Source: an uncultured Actinomycetes bacterium
Lineage (GTDB): Bacteria; Actinomycetota; Actinomycetes; Nanopelagicales; Nanopelagicaceae
Direction of reading: 5' to 3'
Assembly: GCA_937876245.1 (NCBI GenBank)
Contig: CALEGP010000009.1
Location: 1 to 64,000, forward strand
Length of the DNA stretch: 64,000 nt
This document shows positions 11,067-20,825 of this stretch, one piece after another. Numbering within the stretch: position 1 is the first letter of the stretch; every line of letters starts with the position of its first letter. Position numbers and translations under genes: made by a program. A model generated the notes under the pieces. It ran no database searches and was not told where the DNA came from. It saw nothing but the letters and a program-made list of their open reading frames with translations.

Positions 11067-12335
11067 CTATCGCGCGTAAATGGGGAATTTTGCCGTTAAA
11101 GCGCTCACTTCGCTGCGGATTGTTGCTGCTTTATTTTCATCTCCGCCATCTTTGATTGCTCGGGCAATCAGTGAAGCTATCTGAACCATCTCTGGAGTGC
11201 CCATTCCCTGCGTGGTTGTAGCTGCCGAGCCAACACGAATTCCACTTGTGACTGCGGGAGTCTCTGGATCATATGGAATGGCATTCTTATTTAACACGAT
11301 TCCAGAAAGCCCACAACGTTCATCAGCAATCTTGCCATTTATTCCTGAAGATCGAATGTCGATTAGCGCCAAGTGAGTTTGAGTTCCGCCAGACACGGCG
11401 CGCATTCCCTCATTCTCTAAGGCTGCTGCAAGGGCCTGAGCATTAGTTATTACCTTCTTTGCATAATCCTGATAACCAGGAGTCGCGCATTCTTTAAGAG
11501 CAACTGCTTTGCCGGCAACTGCGCTCATGATTGGACCACCTTGTATGCCCGGGAAAACTGCTTTATCAATTGCTGCGGCATGCTCAGCTTTTGAAAGAAT
11601 CATTCCGCCTCGGGGGCCGCGCAAAACTTTATGCGTTGTAAATGAAACTACATCAGCATATGGAACTGGAGAAGGTATTGCTTTGCCAGCGACCAGACCT
11701 ATGAAGTGTGCGGCATCGACCCACATAATTGCACCAACTTCATCGCAAATCTGACGCACTTTTGCGAAATCAATAAGACTTGGATATGCCGTAGCGCCCG
11801 TACAAATCATTTTTGGCTTATTCGCTATTGCGAGATCGCGTAATTCATCGTAATCGATTAATTCATCTTCTTTGCGTACTCCATAGGAAACGATGTTGAA
11901 CCATTTTCCAGAAAAATTTACTTTCGACCCATGAGTCAGGTGACCGCCATGCGGAAGTGACATCGCCAGAACGCTATCTCCTGGCTTGGTGAATGCTTGA
12001 TATACGGCGATATTCGCACTTGCTCCTGAGTGTGGTTGGAGGTTGGCATGCTCGGCGCCAAAGAGAGATTTTGCCCGCTCAATTCCGATAAATTCAACTT
12101 TATCTACTTCTTCGCAGCCGCCGTAGTAACGCTTACCGGGATAGCCTTCAGCATATTTATTCGAAAGCGTCGAACCCATTGTCGCAAGGACTGCTGGCGA
12201 AGTGAAATTCTCGCTAGCAATTAATTGTAGGGTCTTTTGTTGCCGATGTAATTCACTTAAGAGCACAGCCGCGATATCGGGATCTTGGGCTTGAAGTGCA
12301 TTGAAGTCTGGACCATAAAATATTTCACTCGTCAT
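11067..12335 (-). CDS. glyA: Serine hydroxymethyltransferase
   Basis: PLP enzyme interconverting serine plus tetrahydrofolate with glycine plus methylene-tetrahydrofolate, feeding one-carbon metabolism (and ThyX, also in this window). The PLP lysine is in VVSFTTHKVLRGPRGG, and ENFTSPAVLATMGS and NKYAEGYPGKRYYGG are conserved near the start. The 422-residue length is normal. The ATG is preceded by TAAGGT six bases upstream, which could act as a ribosome binding site or as a -10 for a leaderless message. Confidence 0.97.
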   Translation of the reverse strand: MTSEIFYGPDFNALQAQDPDIAAVLLSELHRQQKTLQLIASENFTSPAVLATMGSTLSNKYAEGYPGKRYYGGCEEVDKVEFIGIERAKSLFGAEHANLQPHSGASANIAVYQAFTKPGDSVLAMSLPHGGHLTHGSKVNFSGKWFNIVSYGVRKEDELIDYDELRDLAIANKPKMICTGATAYPSLIDFAKVRQICDEVGAIMWVDAAHFIGLVAGKAIPSPVPYADVVSFTTHKVLRGPRGGMILSKAEHAAAIDKAVFPGIQGGPIMSAVAGKAVALKECATPGYQDYAKKVITNAQALAAALENEGMRAVSGGTQTHLALIDIRSSGINGKIADERCGLSGIVLNKNAIPYDPETPAVTSGIRVGSAATTTQGMGTPEMVQIASLIARAIKDGGDENKAATIRSEVSALTAKFPIYAR

Positions 12336-12344
12336 GGATGAACC

Positions 12345-12938
12345 TTATTCGCTAGCAAGTTCAATTGCCGAAACGACTTTCTTAAGTGCTTCCAAAGTTA
12401 AGGCGCCCACTCGAATTACCTCTAATTCTGAGCCACGAGCCGAGATCACTGTGGAGAGCGAGCCCTCGGCCAGCTCGCCAATATCCAATGTCGTTAGGTT
12501 GGCGGAGAGCGGAGGAGTTCTTACGGGCCTACCTCCGGCGATGGTGGCCGAAGCGACAGCCAGAGGGCCACTTGCGCGGAGCACCTCAAGTGTCTGATCC
12601 TGATTCGGCATCCGAACGGCAAATTCTTTTAAGACTCCAGCATCTCCTAAATTCCAAGTCAGGGATTGATTGCGCAGGATATTTAACGTCAACTCACCTG
12701 GCCAAAAAGCAGCAACCAGCTCCTTAATCTCTGGTGTAACCCCCTGAGCGAGCCCCTCAAGGGTTTGTACTTTGCCAATCAATACCTGAGCGGCCACACC
12801 AGGTGGATCGCTTCGTAATTGATGTAGGCGATTTACTGCTGAGAAATTAAAGGCATCACAAGCATAAACATAACTATGTTCAAGAGGCAGAATTACAACC
12901 TCACCTCTCTTAATCGTGGAAAGAATTTTTTCAATCAT
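12345..12938 (-). CDS. Sua5/YciO/YrdC family protein, probable threonylcarbamoyl-AMP synthase
   Basis: YrdC-fold proteins make threonylcarbamoyl-AMP for the t6A modification of tRNA. Conserved elements are the N-terminal strand ending LPLEHSYVYACDAF (usually LPTDTVYGL), the FWPGELTLNIL motif and the AVASATIAGGRPV segment. The TDT/YGL stretch is altered and the Lys-x-Arg binding pair is not obvious, so activity could differ. The length is 197. The start overlaps the hflX stop by one base (TAATG), and it sits before glyA and the ATP operon, as in mycobacteria. Confidence 0.75.
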   Translation of the reverse strand: MIEKILSTIKRGEVVILPLEHSYVYACDAFNFSAVNRLHQLRSDPPGVAAQVLIGKVQTLEGLAQGVTPEIKELVAAFWPGELTLNILRNQSLTWNLGDAGVLKEFAVRMPNQDQTLEVLRASGPLAVASATIAGGRPVRTPPLSANLTTLDIGELAEGSLSTVISARGSELEVIRVGALTLEALKKVVSAIELASE

Positions 12939-14368
12939 TAAAGACCTTCAATAACTTTTGCCAGAGTTGCATCAACCAAAGCATGCATGGCTGTACCTTC
13001 TGGTAAATAATCCTCGGAGAAAATTTCCCCACGCTCATGAATCGCAGATACTAAGTCGCCTCGACTAAACGGAATAACTTTATTTATCTCAACTAGTGGC
13101 CGGGGAAGTAAGGACTCAATTGCTGCAACCAAGTTATCTATCCCGAATCCAGTCCTGGCCGAGAAAGCAAAACTATTGGGCTCCTCTCGCAGTAACTGCA
13201 TAATCTTTTCGGGAGCCGCAATATCAGCCTTATTAACGGCTATTATTTCCTGAATATCACCGCCGCCAATTTCATTTATTACCTCTCGAACTGCGCGAAT
13301 TTGGCCCTGTGGGTCGGAATGCGAGCCGTCAACAACATGGACTATCAGATCAGAGCCTGAAACCTCTTCTAGAGTTGATTTAAATGCCTCGATCAATTGG
13401 TGCGGTAAATGGCGAACAAAACCAACCGTATCGGTTAGGGTAAAAATACGCCCCTCCGAACTAGTCGATTTCCGAACAGTTGGATCTAAAGTTGCGAACA
13501 GTGCATTTTCGACCAGAACTCCAGCGCCCGTTAATCGGTTCATCAAGGAGGATTTACCAGCATTTGTATACCCAGCAATTGCTACCGAAGGTATGTTGTT
13601 TCGACGACGCTCTTGCCTCTTAGTGTCACGTGAAGTCTTCATCTCCTTAATTTCGCGACGCAATTTTGCCATTTTGCCATTTATCCGGCGGCGATCAGTT
13701 TCTAGTTTTGTTTCACCCGGGCCGCGCCCACCAATTCCACCAGCCTGTCTGGAAAGTGAATCACCCCAACCGCGAAGCCTTGGAAGTAAGTAAGTCATTT
13801 GAGCCAATTCAACCTGTGCCTTACCTTCCCGACTTTTCGCATGCTGGGCAAAAATATCTAAAATCAAAGCGGTCCGATCAATCACTTTAACTTTTGCCTT
13901 GCCCTCAAGATTTCGAAGCTGGGCAGGAGAGAGCTCACCATCACAAACAACAGTATCTGCGCCGGTGTTGATTACCGCTTCACGAAGCTCTAAAACTTTT
14001 CCCGAACCAATAAAAGTTGCTGGGTCGGCTTTCTCTCGCCTTTGAATTAAGCCATCCATAACCTGTGATCCTGCGGTTCGGGCAAGTTCGGCCAATTCTT
14101 TTAATGAGTTCTCAGCGTCTTGCGCCGTGCCTTCAGTCCAAACTCCGACTAGAACAACTTTTTCTAATCTAAGTTGGCGATACTCTGCGTCGGAAATATC
14201 TTCGAGCTCAGTTGAAAGTCCCGAAATTCTACGAAGTGCCTGACGATCCTGTAAATCAGCTTGGTTGCTCTCCCACTCTTCTTGGCCATTTTCTGCCGCA
14301 TCAAACTCGGCAGCTACTCGAGCTGATTCGGCGAGGAGGGCCTCAATATCTAATTTGTCAGAGCTCAC
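12938..14368 (-). CDS. hflX: GTPase HflX
   Basis: Ribosome-associated GTPase that splits or rescues stalled ribosomes. The HflX N-terminal domain contains GSGKVLELRE, and a Gly-rich GGIGGRGPGETKLETDRR linker precedes the G domain. G1 GYTNAGKSS is at residues 266-274, followed by DTVGFVRHLP and NKAD (G4). The 476-residue length is normal. It starts with GTG, overlapping the dapF stop (GTGA). Confidence 0.96.
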   Translation of the reverse strand: MSSDKLDIEALLAESARVAAEFDAAENGQEEWESNQADLQDRQALRRISGLSTELEDISDAEYRQLRLEKVVLVGVWTEGTAQDAENSLKELAELARTAGSQVMDGLIQRREKADPATFIGSGKVLELREAVINTGADTVVCDGELSPAQLRNLEGKAKVKVIDRTALILDIFAQHAKSREGKAQVELAQMTYLLPRLRGWGDSLSRQAGGIGGRGPGETKLETDRRRINGKMAKLRREIKEMKTSRDTKRQERRRNNIPSVAIAGYTNAGKSSLMNRLTGAGVLVENALFATLDPTVRKSTSSEGRIFTLTDTVGFVRHLPHQLIEAFKSTLEEVSGSDLIVHVVDGSHSDPQGQIRAVREVINEIGGGDIQEIIAVNKADIAAPEKIMQLLREEPNSFAFSARTGFGIDNLVAAIESLLPRPLVEINKVIPFSRGDLVSAIHERGEIFSEDYLPEGTAMHALVDATLAKVIEGL

Positions 14369-15156
14369 AAATATTTACTCAGATCATGCTCGCTTATTAG
14401 CACAGCAGGCCCAGTCAGAATGGCATTGCTATGAGCATCTATTTCGACGCTCAATTTTCCGCCTGGTGGATTGATAATCCATTTTGCGGGAAGTTGTTTG
14501 CCTTTAAGAAGTGAGGCAGCTAATGCAACAGCACATGTACCAGTGCCGCAAGATTTTGTTTCACCAACACCTCGTTCGTGCACTCGTATCTTCAATTCTC
14601 CATTTGACAGAAATTCAACAAATTCTACATTTACGCCATCTGGATACTCTTCTAAAGGTTCAACGGTTGGCGGAACTCTGAGATCGCCCACTTCGTCAAG
14701 GTTCTCAACAAAAACAACAGCATGTGGATTGCCCATATCAATGTTGTAACCAACCCAAGTGTGGCCATTTGTTGTTGCCGATATCTCGCCGAATACTTCG
14801 CTGATCTGCCCCATATTTACCGTTATGTCACCTTTTTCAGGAACTGCCAAGTACTTCATTCCATTACGCGTATTAATCGGAAATATTCCAGCTCCCTGGT
14901 GAGATTTCTCAACTAAATATCTTGCCATTACTCTGATTCCATTGCCGCACATTTCGGCGATTGAACCATCGCTATTTCGATAATCCATAAACCATTTATC
15001 ATCTTGCTTGCCTATGCGTATCAAACCATCGGAACCTATTCCAGTTTCTCGATTACAAATTCTCACAACTTGGGCCGCACTAATTTCAAGCTCGTTTTCC
15101 GGATCAAATATAAGTACGAAATCATTTTCGGTACCGTGTCCGTATGTTCCCGTCAT
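14365..15156 (-). CDS. dapF: Diaminopimelate epimerase
   Basis: Converts LL- to meso-diaminopimelate for lysine and peptidoglycan synthesis without a cofactor. Both catalytic cysteines are present: Cys70 in EMCGNGIRVMARY and Cys203 in GETKSCGTGTCAVA. The 263-residue length is slightly short but complete. It is coupled to miaA upstream and hflX downstream by 4-bp overlaps. The pathway partners dapA and dapB are elsewhere in the window. Confidence 0.97.
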   Translation of the reverse strand: MTGTYGHGTENDFVLIFDPENELEISAAQVVRICNRETGIGSDGLIRIGKQDDKWFMDYRNSDGSIAEMCGNGIRVMARYLVEKSHQGAGIFPINTRNGMKYLAVPEKGDITVNMGQISEVFGEISATTNGHTWVGYNIDMGNPHAVVFVENLDEVGDLRVPPTVEPLEEYPDGVNVEFVEFLSNGELKIRVHERGVGETKSCGTGTCAVALAASLLKGKQLPAKWIINPPGGKLSVEIDAHSNAILTGPAVLISEHDLSKYL

Positions 15157-16067
15157 GAATCGAGAATAGCCTGTAGAAGGGTCTGCTTGCGTGCCAAAAG
15201 ATCAGACTTTGCACTCAACCAATTAATTCGTAAGTCTTTACTAAACCAGGTCTCTTGACGACGGGCATATTGCCTTGTAGCTCGGGCAGTGTCCGCGATA
15301 GCCTCGGAATTACTTATTAACCCGTGCTTAGAGCGAATAATCTGGGCATATCCAATAGCAGCTTGTGCTGTTTTGCCTTCAAGTAGCCCGCTATTTATCA
15401 ACTGCTCTACCTCTTCAGGTAAGCCTGATTCCCACATATGTTCAACTCGAGCATCGATCCGCGAATCCAAAGTCTCTCGATTCATCGCTAGTCCAAACTG
15501 CATCGCCTTGGGATATTTGCTGGATCCTTCCCTAGGCAAGCTTGCAGTGAAGGGCTTACCAGTAATTTCAATTACTTCTAGGGCTCTAACAACTCGTCTT
15601 ATATTTTCCTTTGGAATCGCCAAGCTCGCTGCCGGATCAAGTTCTGCAAGTCGTTGGTGCATCGCATCGCCACCCTTTTCGCCAGCTTCCAGAGTCAATC
15701 TTTCACGTACCTGTGGATCGGTCTCTGGGAAATTCAAGTCATCCAGAATTGCTTTTATATAAAGACCAGTTCCACCGACCACGACAACGTTTCCCTTGGC
15801 AGCAAGTAATTCATCAATCTTTGCTCTGGCAATTTCTTGATACCAGGAGACTGATACATCCATATTTACATCGACCAGGTCTAATAGATGGTGCACTATC
15901 CCTTTGCGTTCTGGAATCGTTAACTTTGCCGTTCCAATATCCATTCCCTTATACAATTGCATTGAATCTGCGCTTACGATATCGGCGCCAATCTCACCAG
16001 CAATTTCCACTGCCAATTCGCTCTTGCCAGTTGCGGTAGCACCGCAAATAATAATTAACTCGCCCAT
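15153..16067 (-). CDS. miaA: tRNA dimethylallyltransferase
   Basis: Adds the dimethylallyl group to N6 of A37 in tRNAs reading UNN codons. The P-loop GATATGKS is at residues 9-16, followed by the SADSMQLYKGMDIGTAK and VVGGTGLYIKA motifs, and the later Arg/Gln-rich ATRQYARRQETWF segment. The length is 304. It lies 3 bp after miaB, whose product modifies the same base further, and overlaps dapF by 4 bp. Confidence 0.97.
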   Translation of the reverse strand: MGELIIICGATATGKSELAVEIAGEIGADIVSADSMQLYKGMDIGTAKLTIPERKGIVHHLLDLVDVNMDVSVSWYQEIARAKIDELLAAKGNVVVVGGTGLYIKAILDDLNFPETDPQVRERLTLEAGEKGGDAMHQRLAELDPAASLAIPKENIRRVVRALEVIEITGKPFTASLPREGSSKYPKAMQFGLAMNRETLDSRIDARVEHMWESGLPEEVEQLINSGLLEGKTAQAAIGYAQIIRSKHGLISNSEAIADTARATRQYARRQETWFSKDLRINWLSAKSDLLARKQTLLQAILDS

Positions 16068-16070
16068 AAA

Positions 16071-17555
16071 TTAGGATCGAGCCTTTAACTGCGAAAGAGT
16101 CGGCATCCCAACCATAATTGCAGTCGAACCATTTTCTGCGCTTCGCTCCTGGCTTCGAATTTCTGTAGCATCTCCGCCTCGAGTCCTTCGAATCGATATT
16201 GGCCTTTCTTCGGCCAAAATAAAATTGGGTGAAGCTTTAGTAATTTTTGAAATGACTGCGTCGCCAGGTCTTAGAACATCTGTCGCATCGATAGTGAAGT
16301 GAGCAAGTCTAAAATCTTTTGTTCGTCCAGTCATTCTTGCCTTGCCATCATCGCGACGGCCCTCGTGATCTGCTACCAAAATTTCTTGCTCCGTCCCGAG
16401 GACTTGATTATTTACTTCGTGAGACATCTCTTGCTGCAGAATATGCAGGGCGTCGTAACGCTCCTTCATCACGGAATCACTTATTTGACCCGCCATTGTT
16501 GCGGCCGGAGTGCCTGGGCGCTTTGAATACTGAAAAGTATAGGCAGCCAAAAACTTTGCTTCCTCAACTAAATCCAAAGTTGCTTGGAAATCTTCATCGC
16601 TCTCTCCAGGGAATCCGACAATGATGTCGGTCGTGATGGTTGATGTTGGAATCGCAGTTCTAACTTTTTCAATAATTCCAAGATAGCGATCTCGTCGATA
16701 AGAACGACGCATTGCTTGGAGAATCTGATCCGAACCAGATTGAAGTGGCATGTGTAGATGGGGCATTACATTATGAGTTTCGGCCATTGCGGCAATTACA
16801 TCGTCTGTAAAATCTCGTGGGTGAGGAGACATGAAACGCACTCGCTCCAAACCGCTTATCTCCCCGCACTTTCGAAGGAGTTTGGCGAAAGCTCCGCGAT
16901 CACCAAATCCAACACCATAGGCATTTACGTTCTGACCTAGCAACGTGATTTCGATAGCACCTGCATCAACGACAGTCCTTATTTCATTTAGGATATCGAT
17001 TTCCGTTCGGTCCTTTTCAATTCCACGAAGTGAGGGAACGATGCAAAACGTGCAAGTATTATTACAGCCAACCGAAACTGATACCCACGCACTGAAAGCC
17101 GAGTGGCGCCGGGCAGGCAAGGTCGAAGGGAAATGTTCGAGGGATTCCTTTATCTCAACTTGAGATTCCTCTTCAATTCGGGCCCGCTCGAGCAGGGTGA
17201 CGAGTGAGCCGATGTTATGTGTTCCAAAAACTACATCTACATAAGGAGCGCGCTTAATAATTGAATCCTGATCCTTTTGCGCCATGCACCCACCAACAGC
17301 GATCTGAAAATTACGGTCGCTCTTCTTGCGAGGCGCCAAAAACGAAAGATTTCCGTAAAGTTTGTTATCGGCATTTTCTCTTACTGCACAAGTGTTAAAT
17401 ACAACTAAATCAGGCTCACTCCCTACAAGGGCTTGAACATAGCCAGCTTCAAGCAATAACCCGGAAATTCTTTCGGTGTCGTGAGCATTCATCTGGCACC
17501 CATAGGTCTCAACTACAAATGACCTAGGCGATATTTCTTGCTCAATGGTGCTCAT
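16071..17555 (-). CDS. miaB: tRNA-2-methylthio-N6-dimethylallyladenosine synthase
   Basis: Radical-SAM methylthiotransferase that adds the ms2 group to i6A37, the product of MiaA. The UPF0004 domain cysteines are at 20, 56 and 90. The radical-SAM triad Cys164/168/171 is in [16 protein letters not shown], and a C-terminal TRAM-type segment follows. The length of 494 is normal, with an extra 30-40 residue tail. The gene follows recX after about 26 bp and is coupled to miaA. Confidence 0.97.
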   Translation of the reverse strand: MSTIEQEISPRSFVVETYGCQMNAHDTERISGLLLEAGYVQALVGSEPDLVVFNTCAVRENADNKLYGNLSFLAPRKKSDRNFQIAVGGCMAQKDQDSIIKRAPYVDVVFGTHNIGSLVTLLERARIEEESQVEIKESLEHFPSTLPARRHSAFSAWVSVSVGCNNTCTFCIVPSLRGIEKDRTEIDILNEIRTVVDAGAIEITLLGQNVNAYGVGFGDRGAFAKLLRKCGEISGLERVRFMSPHPRDFTDDVIAAMAETHNVMPHLHMPLQSGSDQILQAMRRSYRRDRYLGIIEKVRTAIPTSTITTDIIVGFPGESDEDFQATLDLVEEAKFLAAYTFQYSKRPGTPAATMAGQISDSVMKERYDALHILQQEMSHEVNNQVLGTEQEILVADHEGRRDDGKARMTGRTKDFRLAHFTIDATDVLRPGDAVISKITKASPNFILAEERPISIRRTRGGDATEIRSQERSAENGSTAIMVGMPTLSQLKARS

Positions 17556-17581
17556 GAGCCAATCTTAGTAGAAGCAAAGAG

Positions 17582-18070
17582 TTAAGAAGTCCCCAGCAAT
17601 TCCCGAATAATACGCCCAGTTATTGAATGGCTAAAGCCTTTTCGAGAGAGAAGGCCATGCACTCTCCGGTAAATCACATCATCTCCAAGATGAGAGCAAG
17701 ATCTAAACTTGCGCTCTGCCAGAGTAAAGGCCATTTTATATTCTTCTTCATCGTCAATATCTTCAAGGACCTCCTCAATCAAATCTTGGGAGATCCCTTT
17801 GAATTTCAGCTCTTGCCCAATTGAACGCTTTGATAACTTCTTCTGTCGTTGTCTAGATTCACTCCAAATTCGGGCGAATTCCAGGTCATTCAACAAACCT
17901 TGAAGTTCTAGCTCATCTAGTACTGCAATCGCGATCTCATCCTCAACGCCACGTTTCTTCAAATGCGCGTGGAGCTCGGCCCTACTCTTGGCTCGCGGTG
18001 CCAGTGCATAATGCGCAGTGGTCAGTGCGAAAGAGTAGGGATCTGCTTCTACTTCTTGGTTTTTGCTCAA
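17582..18070 (-). CDS. recX: Regulatory protein RecX
   Basis: Small three-helix-repeat protein that limits RecA filaments. RSRAELHAHLKKRGVEDEIAIAVLDELE and the later RSIGQELKFKGISQDLIEEVLEDID are RecX repeats. The length of 162 is normal. It begins 4 bp after recA, the standard actinobacterial recA-recX operon, and so shares the LexA-type control seen upstream of recA. Confidence 0.95.
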   Translation of the reverse strand: MSKNQEVEADPYSFALTTAHYALAPRAKSRAELHAHLKKRGVEDEIAIAVLDELELQGLLNDLEFARIWSESRQRQKKLSKRSIGQELKFKGISQDLIEEVLEDIDDEEEYKMAFTLAERKFRSCSHLGDDVIYRRVHGLLSRKGFSHSITGRIIRELLGTS

Positions 18071-18074
18071 TTGG

Positions 18075-19157
18075 CTAGAAATCTACCTCTGACGCAGCCT
18101 CATCGATTGCGGCTACTAGTTCCGCATCAACAACAACTGGAACATAGTGCTGGCGAATTTTGCTTTCGATGTCGTTGGCTAGATCTGGGTTGTCGATCAA
18201 GAAGGCACGAGCATTTTCTTTACCCTGTCCTAGTTGATCTGTTTCATAGGTGTACCAGGCTCCGGCCTTCTTTACGATGCCGATTTCAACACCAAGGTCG
18301 ATAAGTGAACCTTCACGAGAAATACCCACACCGTAGATGATGTCGAATTCTGCTTGTTTAAATGGTGGTGCCATTTTATTTTTTACTACCTTAACTCGAG
18401 TACGGTTTCCAACCGCATCAGTGCCATCTTTCAACGTTTCTATGCGTCGAATATCTAGACGAATTGAAGCGTAGAACTTAAGGGCTTTACCACCCGTTGT
18501 GGTTTCTGGAGTTCCAAAGAAAACACCAATTTTATCTCGCAACTGGTTAATGAAAATCGCCGTGGTATTTGATTGGTGTAGCGCACCAGTTATTTTACGA
18601 AGCGCTTGCGACATAAGACGCGCCTGCAAGCCCATGTGGGAATCTCCCATTTCGCCTTCGATTTCTGCTCGAGGGGTCAGCGCTGCAACTGAGTCAACAA
18701 CGATTACATCAATTGCGCCGGATCGAATCAACATATCCATAATCTCAAGTGCTTGTTCTCCGGTATCTGGCTGTGAAACCAAAAGTGCATCAATATCAAC
18801 GCCCAATTTGCGCGCATACTCTGGATCTAGCGCATGCTCGGCATCAATAAATGCTGCGATACCTCCAGCTTTTTGCGCATTAGCGATTGCATGAAGTGCA
18901 ACCGTTGTTTTACCCGAAGATTCTGGTCCGTAAATTTCTACGACACGTCCTCGAGGTAGCCCACCAATTCCGAGCGCTATATCTAGCGCAACAGAACCAG
19001 TTGAAATAACTTCAACAACTTGTGGGCCACGATCGCCCATCTTCATTACTGAACCCTTACCGAATTGACGCTCGATTTGGGCAAGTGCGCTATCTAGGGC
19101 TTTGGCGCGGTCTGTTATTTGCTTCTCAGTTTGTTTCTCTGACGGTTCTTTTGCCAT
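18075..19157 (-). CDS. recA: Recombinase RecA
   Basis: Strand-exchange and LexA-coprotease protein. P-loop GPESSGKTT is at residues 77-85; the loop with [14 protein letters not shown] and the [12 protein letters not shown] motif follow. At 360 residues it has no intein, unlike M. tuberculosis RecA. The ATG is preceded by GAAAGG with eight bases of spacing. An SOS-box-like palindrome lies about 145 bp upstream. The start codon overlaps the stop of a possible 35-codon leader ORF (TAATG). Confidence 0.98.
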   Translation of the reverse strand: MAKEPSEKQTEKQITDRAKALDSALAQIERQFGKGSVMKMGDRGPQVVEVISTGSVALDIALGIGGLPRGRVVEIYGPESSGKTTVALHAIANAQKAGGIAAFIDAEHALDPEYARKLGVDIDALLVSQPDTGEQALEIMDMLIRSGAIDVIVVDSVAALTPRAEIEGEMGDSHMGLQARLMSQALRKITGALHQSNTTAIFINQLRDKIGVFFGTPETTTGGKALKFYASIRLDIRRIETLKDGTDAVGNRTRVKVVKNKMAPPFKQAEFDIIYGVGISREGSLIDLGVEIGIVKKAGAWYTYETDQLGQGKENARAFLIDNPDLANDIESKIRQHYVPVVVDAELVAAIDEAASEVDF

Positions 19158-19299
19158 TATGTAGACCTTTCATCGATCATCGTTATCGGTCCTGAAGGTA
19201 CGGAAGGCCACCGACGGCAGAAGTTGTACTCCTGCGGAGATGTGGAACCGCTCAGGCTGGGCATATCCGCGCCAAGTAGCACGAATAGGTTAAGGGTAG

Positions 19300-19315
19300 C
19301 CGAACATCTGTTCGA
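19300..19315. promoter_or_regulatory. LexA (SOS) box upstream of recA
   Basis: CCGAAC-ATCT-GTTCGA matches the actinobacterial LexA consensus TCGAAC-N4-GTTCGA at 15 of 16 positions counting the spacer, with a single mismatch at the first base. It lies in the 186-bp gap between recA and the DUF3046 gene. This implies DNA-damage control of recA-recX. No lexA gene is in this window. Confidence 0.85.
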
Positions 19316-19343
19316 ATTGAAACAACACGCCGCAAAAAAGCTT

Positions 19344-19535
19344 TTATCTAAATTTTGCCGGCATTTCAGGGTTGTGGGCAATGACGCCCTTCCAAATATC
19401 CCCTGGCTCCTGTCCCATGGCCAAGGCCTGTTCAACGGTTGTGCCACCTAGCTCTGCGTGAACCGTATCTTTTGAATAGGTTTCGGGGTCTGGAAAATAT
19501 TCAGCAATGCGAGCGCGAAGTTCAGTTATCCGCAT
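19344..19535 (-). CDS. DUF3046 family protein
   Basis: This 63-residue protein carries the DUF3046 pattern of a short actinobacterial protein found beside recA: N-terminal MRITELRARIAEYFP, the central LGGTTVEQALAMGQEP and the C-terminal IWKGVIAHNPEMPAKFR. Function is unknown. It starts 4 bp after the TetR-type gene, so the two are probably cotranscribed. Confidence 0.9.
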   Translation of the reverse strand: MRITELRARIAEYFPDPETYSKDTVHAELGGTTVEQALAMGQEPGDIWKGVIAHNPEMPAKFR

Positions 19536-19539
19536 CTTC

Positions 19540-20037
19540 TTAGGAGAGCGCTCGGGCTATCTGATCGGCTTGGTACGCCGATTCCGAAGGCGAGAGCGGT
19601 GATGCAATCTGGCCAATGAGCCAGTGCAAAACCAGACTTGAATTATTTAAACCAAATATTTTTGTTAAAGATTCTTGAACTGTAGCCCAAAGTGGATGTT
19701 CACCCTTTGTCACAAAGCTGGCAATATCTTTTGGGTCGGTCTCAGTCATTCGCCTTAAGGCCGGATCCTCGGAAATTTCACGAGAGAGAACCAGAAGAGC
19801 TTTGCTGGGTGAAGGCGCCTTCTTGGCTAGTGCCGCAAGTCTTAAAATTTCAGATTCAAGGAGGCTAAACATCATCTCTTCTTTATCGGCAAAGTGGTTA
19901 TAAACCGTAGCCCTTGAGACTTGAGCACGAGCTGCAATATCAACCATATTAGATTCGTATGATCCAACTTCTGCAATAACTAATTTTGTACCAGCAAGGA
20001 TTGCGGTCCGAGAACGTTGAGCTGGTGCGATTGTCAT
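19540..20037 (-). CDS. TetR-family transcriptional regulator
   Basis: The N-terminal helix-turn-helix (MVDIAARAQVSRATVYNHFADKEEMMFSLL) is a clear TetR DNA-binding domain. The C-terminal part, about 100 residues, has no recognisable ligand signature. The ATG at 20037 is preferred, giving 165 residues with GGA seven bases upstream; a TTG at 20049 would add four residues. Neighbours are DUF3046 downstream and the ClgR-type regulator upstream. The target is unknown. Confidence 0.85.
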   Translation of the reverse strand: MTIAPAQRSRTAILAGTKLVIAEVGSYESNMVDIAARAQVSRATVYNHFADKEEMMFSLLESEILRLAALAKKAPSPSKALLVLSREISEDPALRRMTETDPKDIASFVTKGEHPLWATVQESLTKIFGLNNSSLVLHWLIGQIASPLSPSESAYQADQIARALS

Positions 20038-20079
20038 TGGTTTGTCCAATATCAGTAGATATCGACGCTAGCTAGGAAG

Positions 20080-20349
20080 CTAAGCGGCGGCTTCTACGAC
20101 GCTGAGTGATGGAACTTGGTTTGCACGTAGTGCAATGGATACATCGGAGATGACAGTTAATAGCGAAAGGCCCAAGGCCTGGCAAATTGAATTGAGGAGT
20201 TCTGAAGAGGCTTCTTTCTGACCACGCTCTACTTCAGATAGGTACCCCAGAGAAACTCGAGCTGCCTTTGCAACATCTCGCAGAGTGCGCCCCTGTGAAA
20301 TGCGCTCCTGGCGCAAGGAGTTGCCGATGTGGGTACGTAAGAGTGTCAC
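20080..20349 (-). CDS. XRE-family regulator, ClgR-like
   Basis: A single helix-turn-helix ([29 protein letters not shown]) fills the centre of this 89-residue protein. The sequence and the position directly after cinA match ClgR, the actinobacterial activator of clp protease and stress genes. It is shorter at the C-terminus than typical ClgR (about 105-115 residues), and the C-terminal degradation signal cannot be judged. The start is GTG, overlapping the cinA stop. Confidence 0.85.
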   Translation of the reverse strand: MTLLRTHIGNSLRQERISQGRTLRDVAKAARVSLGYLSEVERGQKEASSELLNSICQALGLSLLTVISDVSIALRANQVPSLSVVEAAA

Positions 20350-20825
20350 GAGGAAAGGATACGCGAAAAAGTGGCTAAAGCGCTCTCAATTGTGGCTTTT
20401 CTTACTGTGGCGCGATCGCCTGCGAGCGAGAGGGCAATGACAAAAGTCTCATTTTTACTGGCTATGGCGAGCCAGACTGTTCCGGCCTTTTGACCGTATG
20501 CCTTTCCTGGTCCGGCGACTCCTGTGGTGGAAATTGCAAAATCTGACTTGAATAATGATCGTGCACCCTCGGCCATAGCAACTGCAACTTCTTCTGAGAC
20601 TGAACTGTGTCTTGTAATCAATCTTCTTGGAACTTCCAATAATTTAATTTTGCTTAAGTCGCTATAGCTAGTTACCCCGCCAAGAAACACCTTAGAAGCC
20701 CCAGCGACCGCTGTCACGGCTGCGCCTAGTCCGCCGCCAGTAAGAGATTCTGCAACAGAAAGTGTTTTACCAGATTTAGTTAATTGCTTAACGACTGTCG
20801 TTGCAAGGTTATTAGATTTCTTCAT
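20346..20825 (-). CDS. CinA C-terminal domain protein, nicotinamide-nucleotide amidase type
   Basis: The 159 residues correspond only to the CinA C-terminal domain (PncC), which hydrolyses nicotinamide mononucleotide in NAD recycling. [30 protein letters not shown] and [10 protein letters not shown] are the conserved blocks. The N-terminal CinA/MoeA-like domain is absent, as in other actinobacterial homologues at this locus. Four-base overlaps link it with pgsA and the ClgR-like gene. Confidence 0.93.
   Translation of the reverse strand: MKKSNNLATTVVKQLTKSGKTLSVAESLTGGGLGAAVTAVAGASKVFLGGVTSYSDLSKIKLLEVPRRLITRHSSVSEEVAVAMAEGARSLFKSDFAISTTGVAGPGKAYGQKAGTVWLAIASKNETFVIALSLAGDRATVRKATIESALATFSRILSS

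Noticed and set aside
18075..19157. Intein in RecA
   Set aside because: RecA is a continuous 360 residues with no insertion.
19157..19447. 96-codon frame running from inside the DUF3046 gene to recA
   Set aside because: Its first two thirds overlap DUF3046 in another frame; only the last 35 codons in the gap are considered, as a possible leader.
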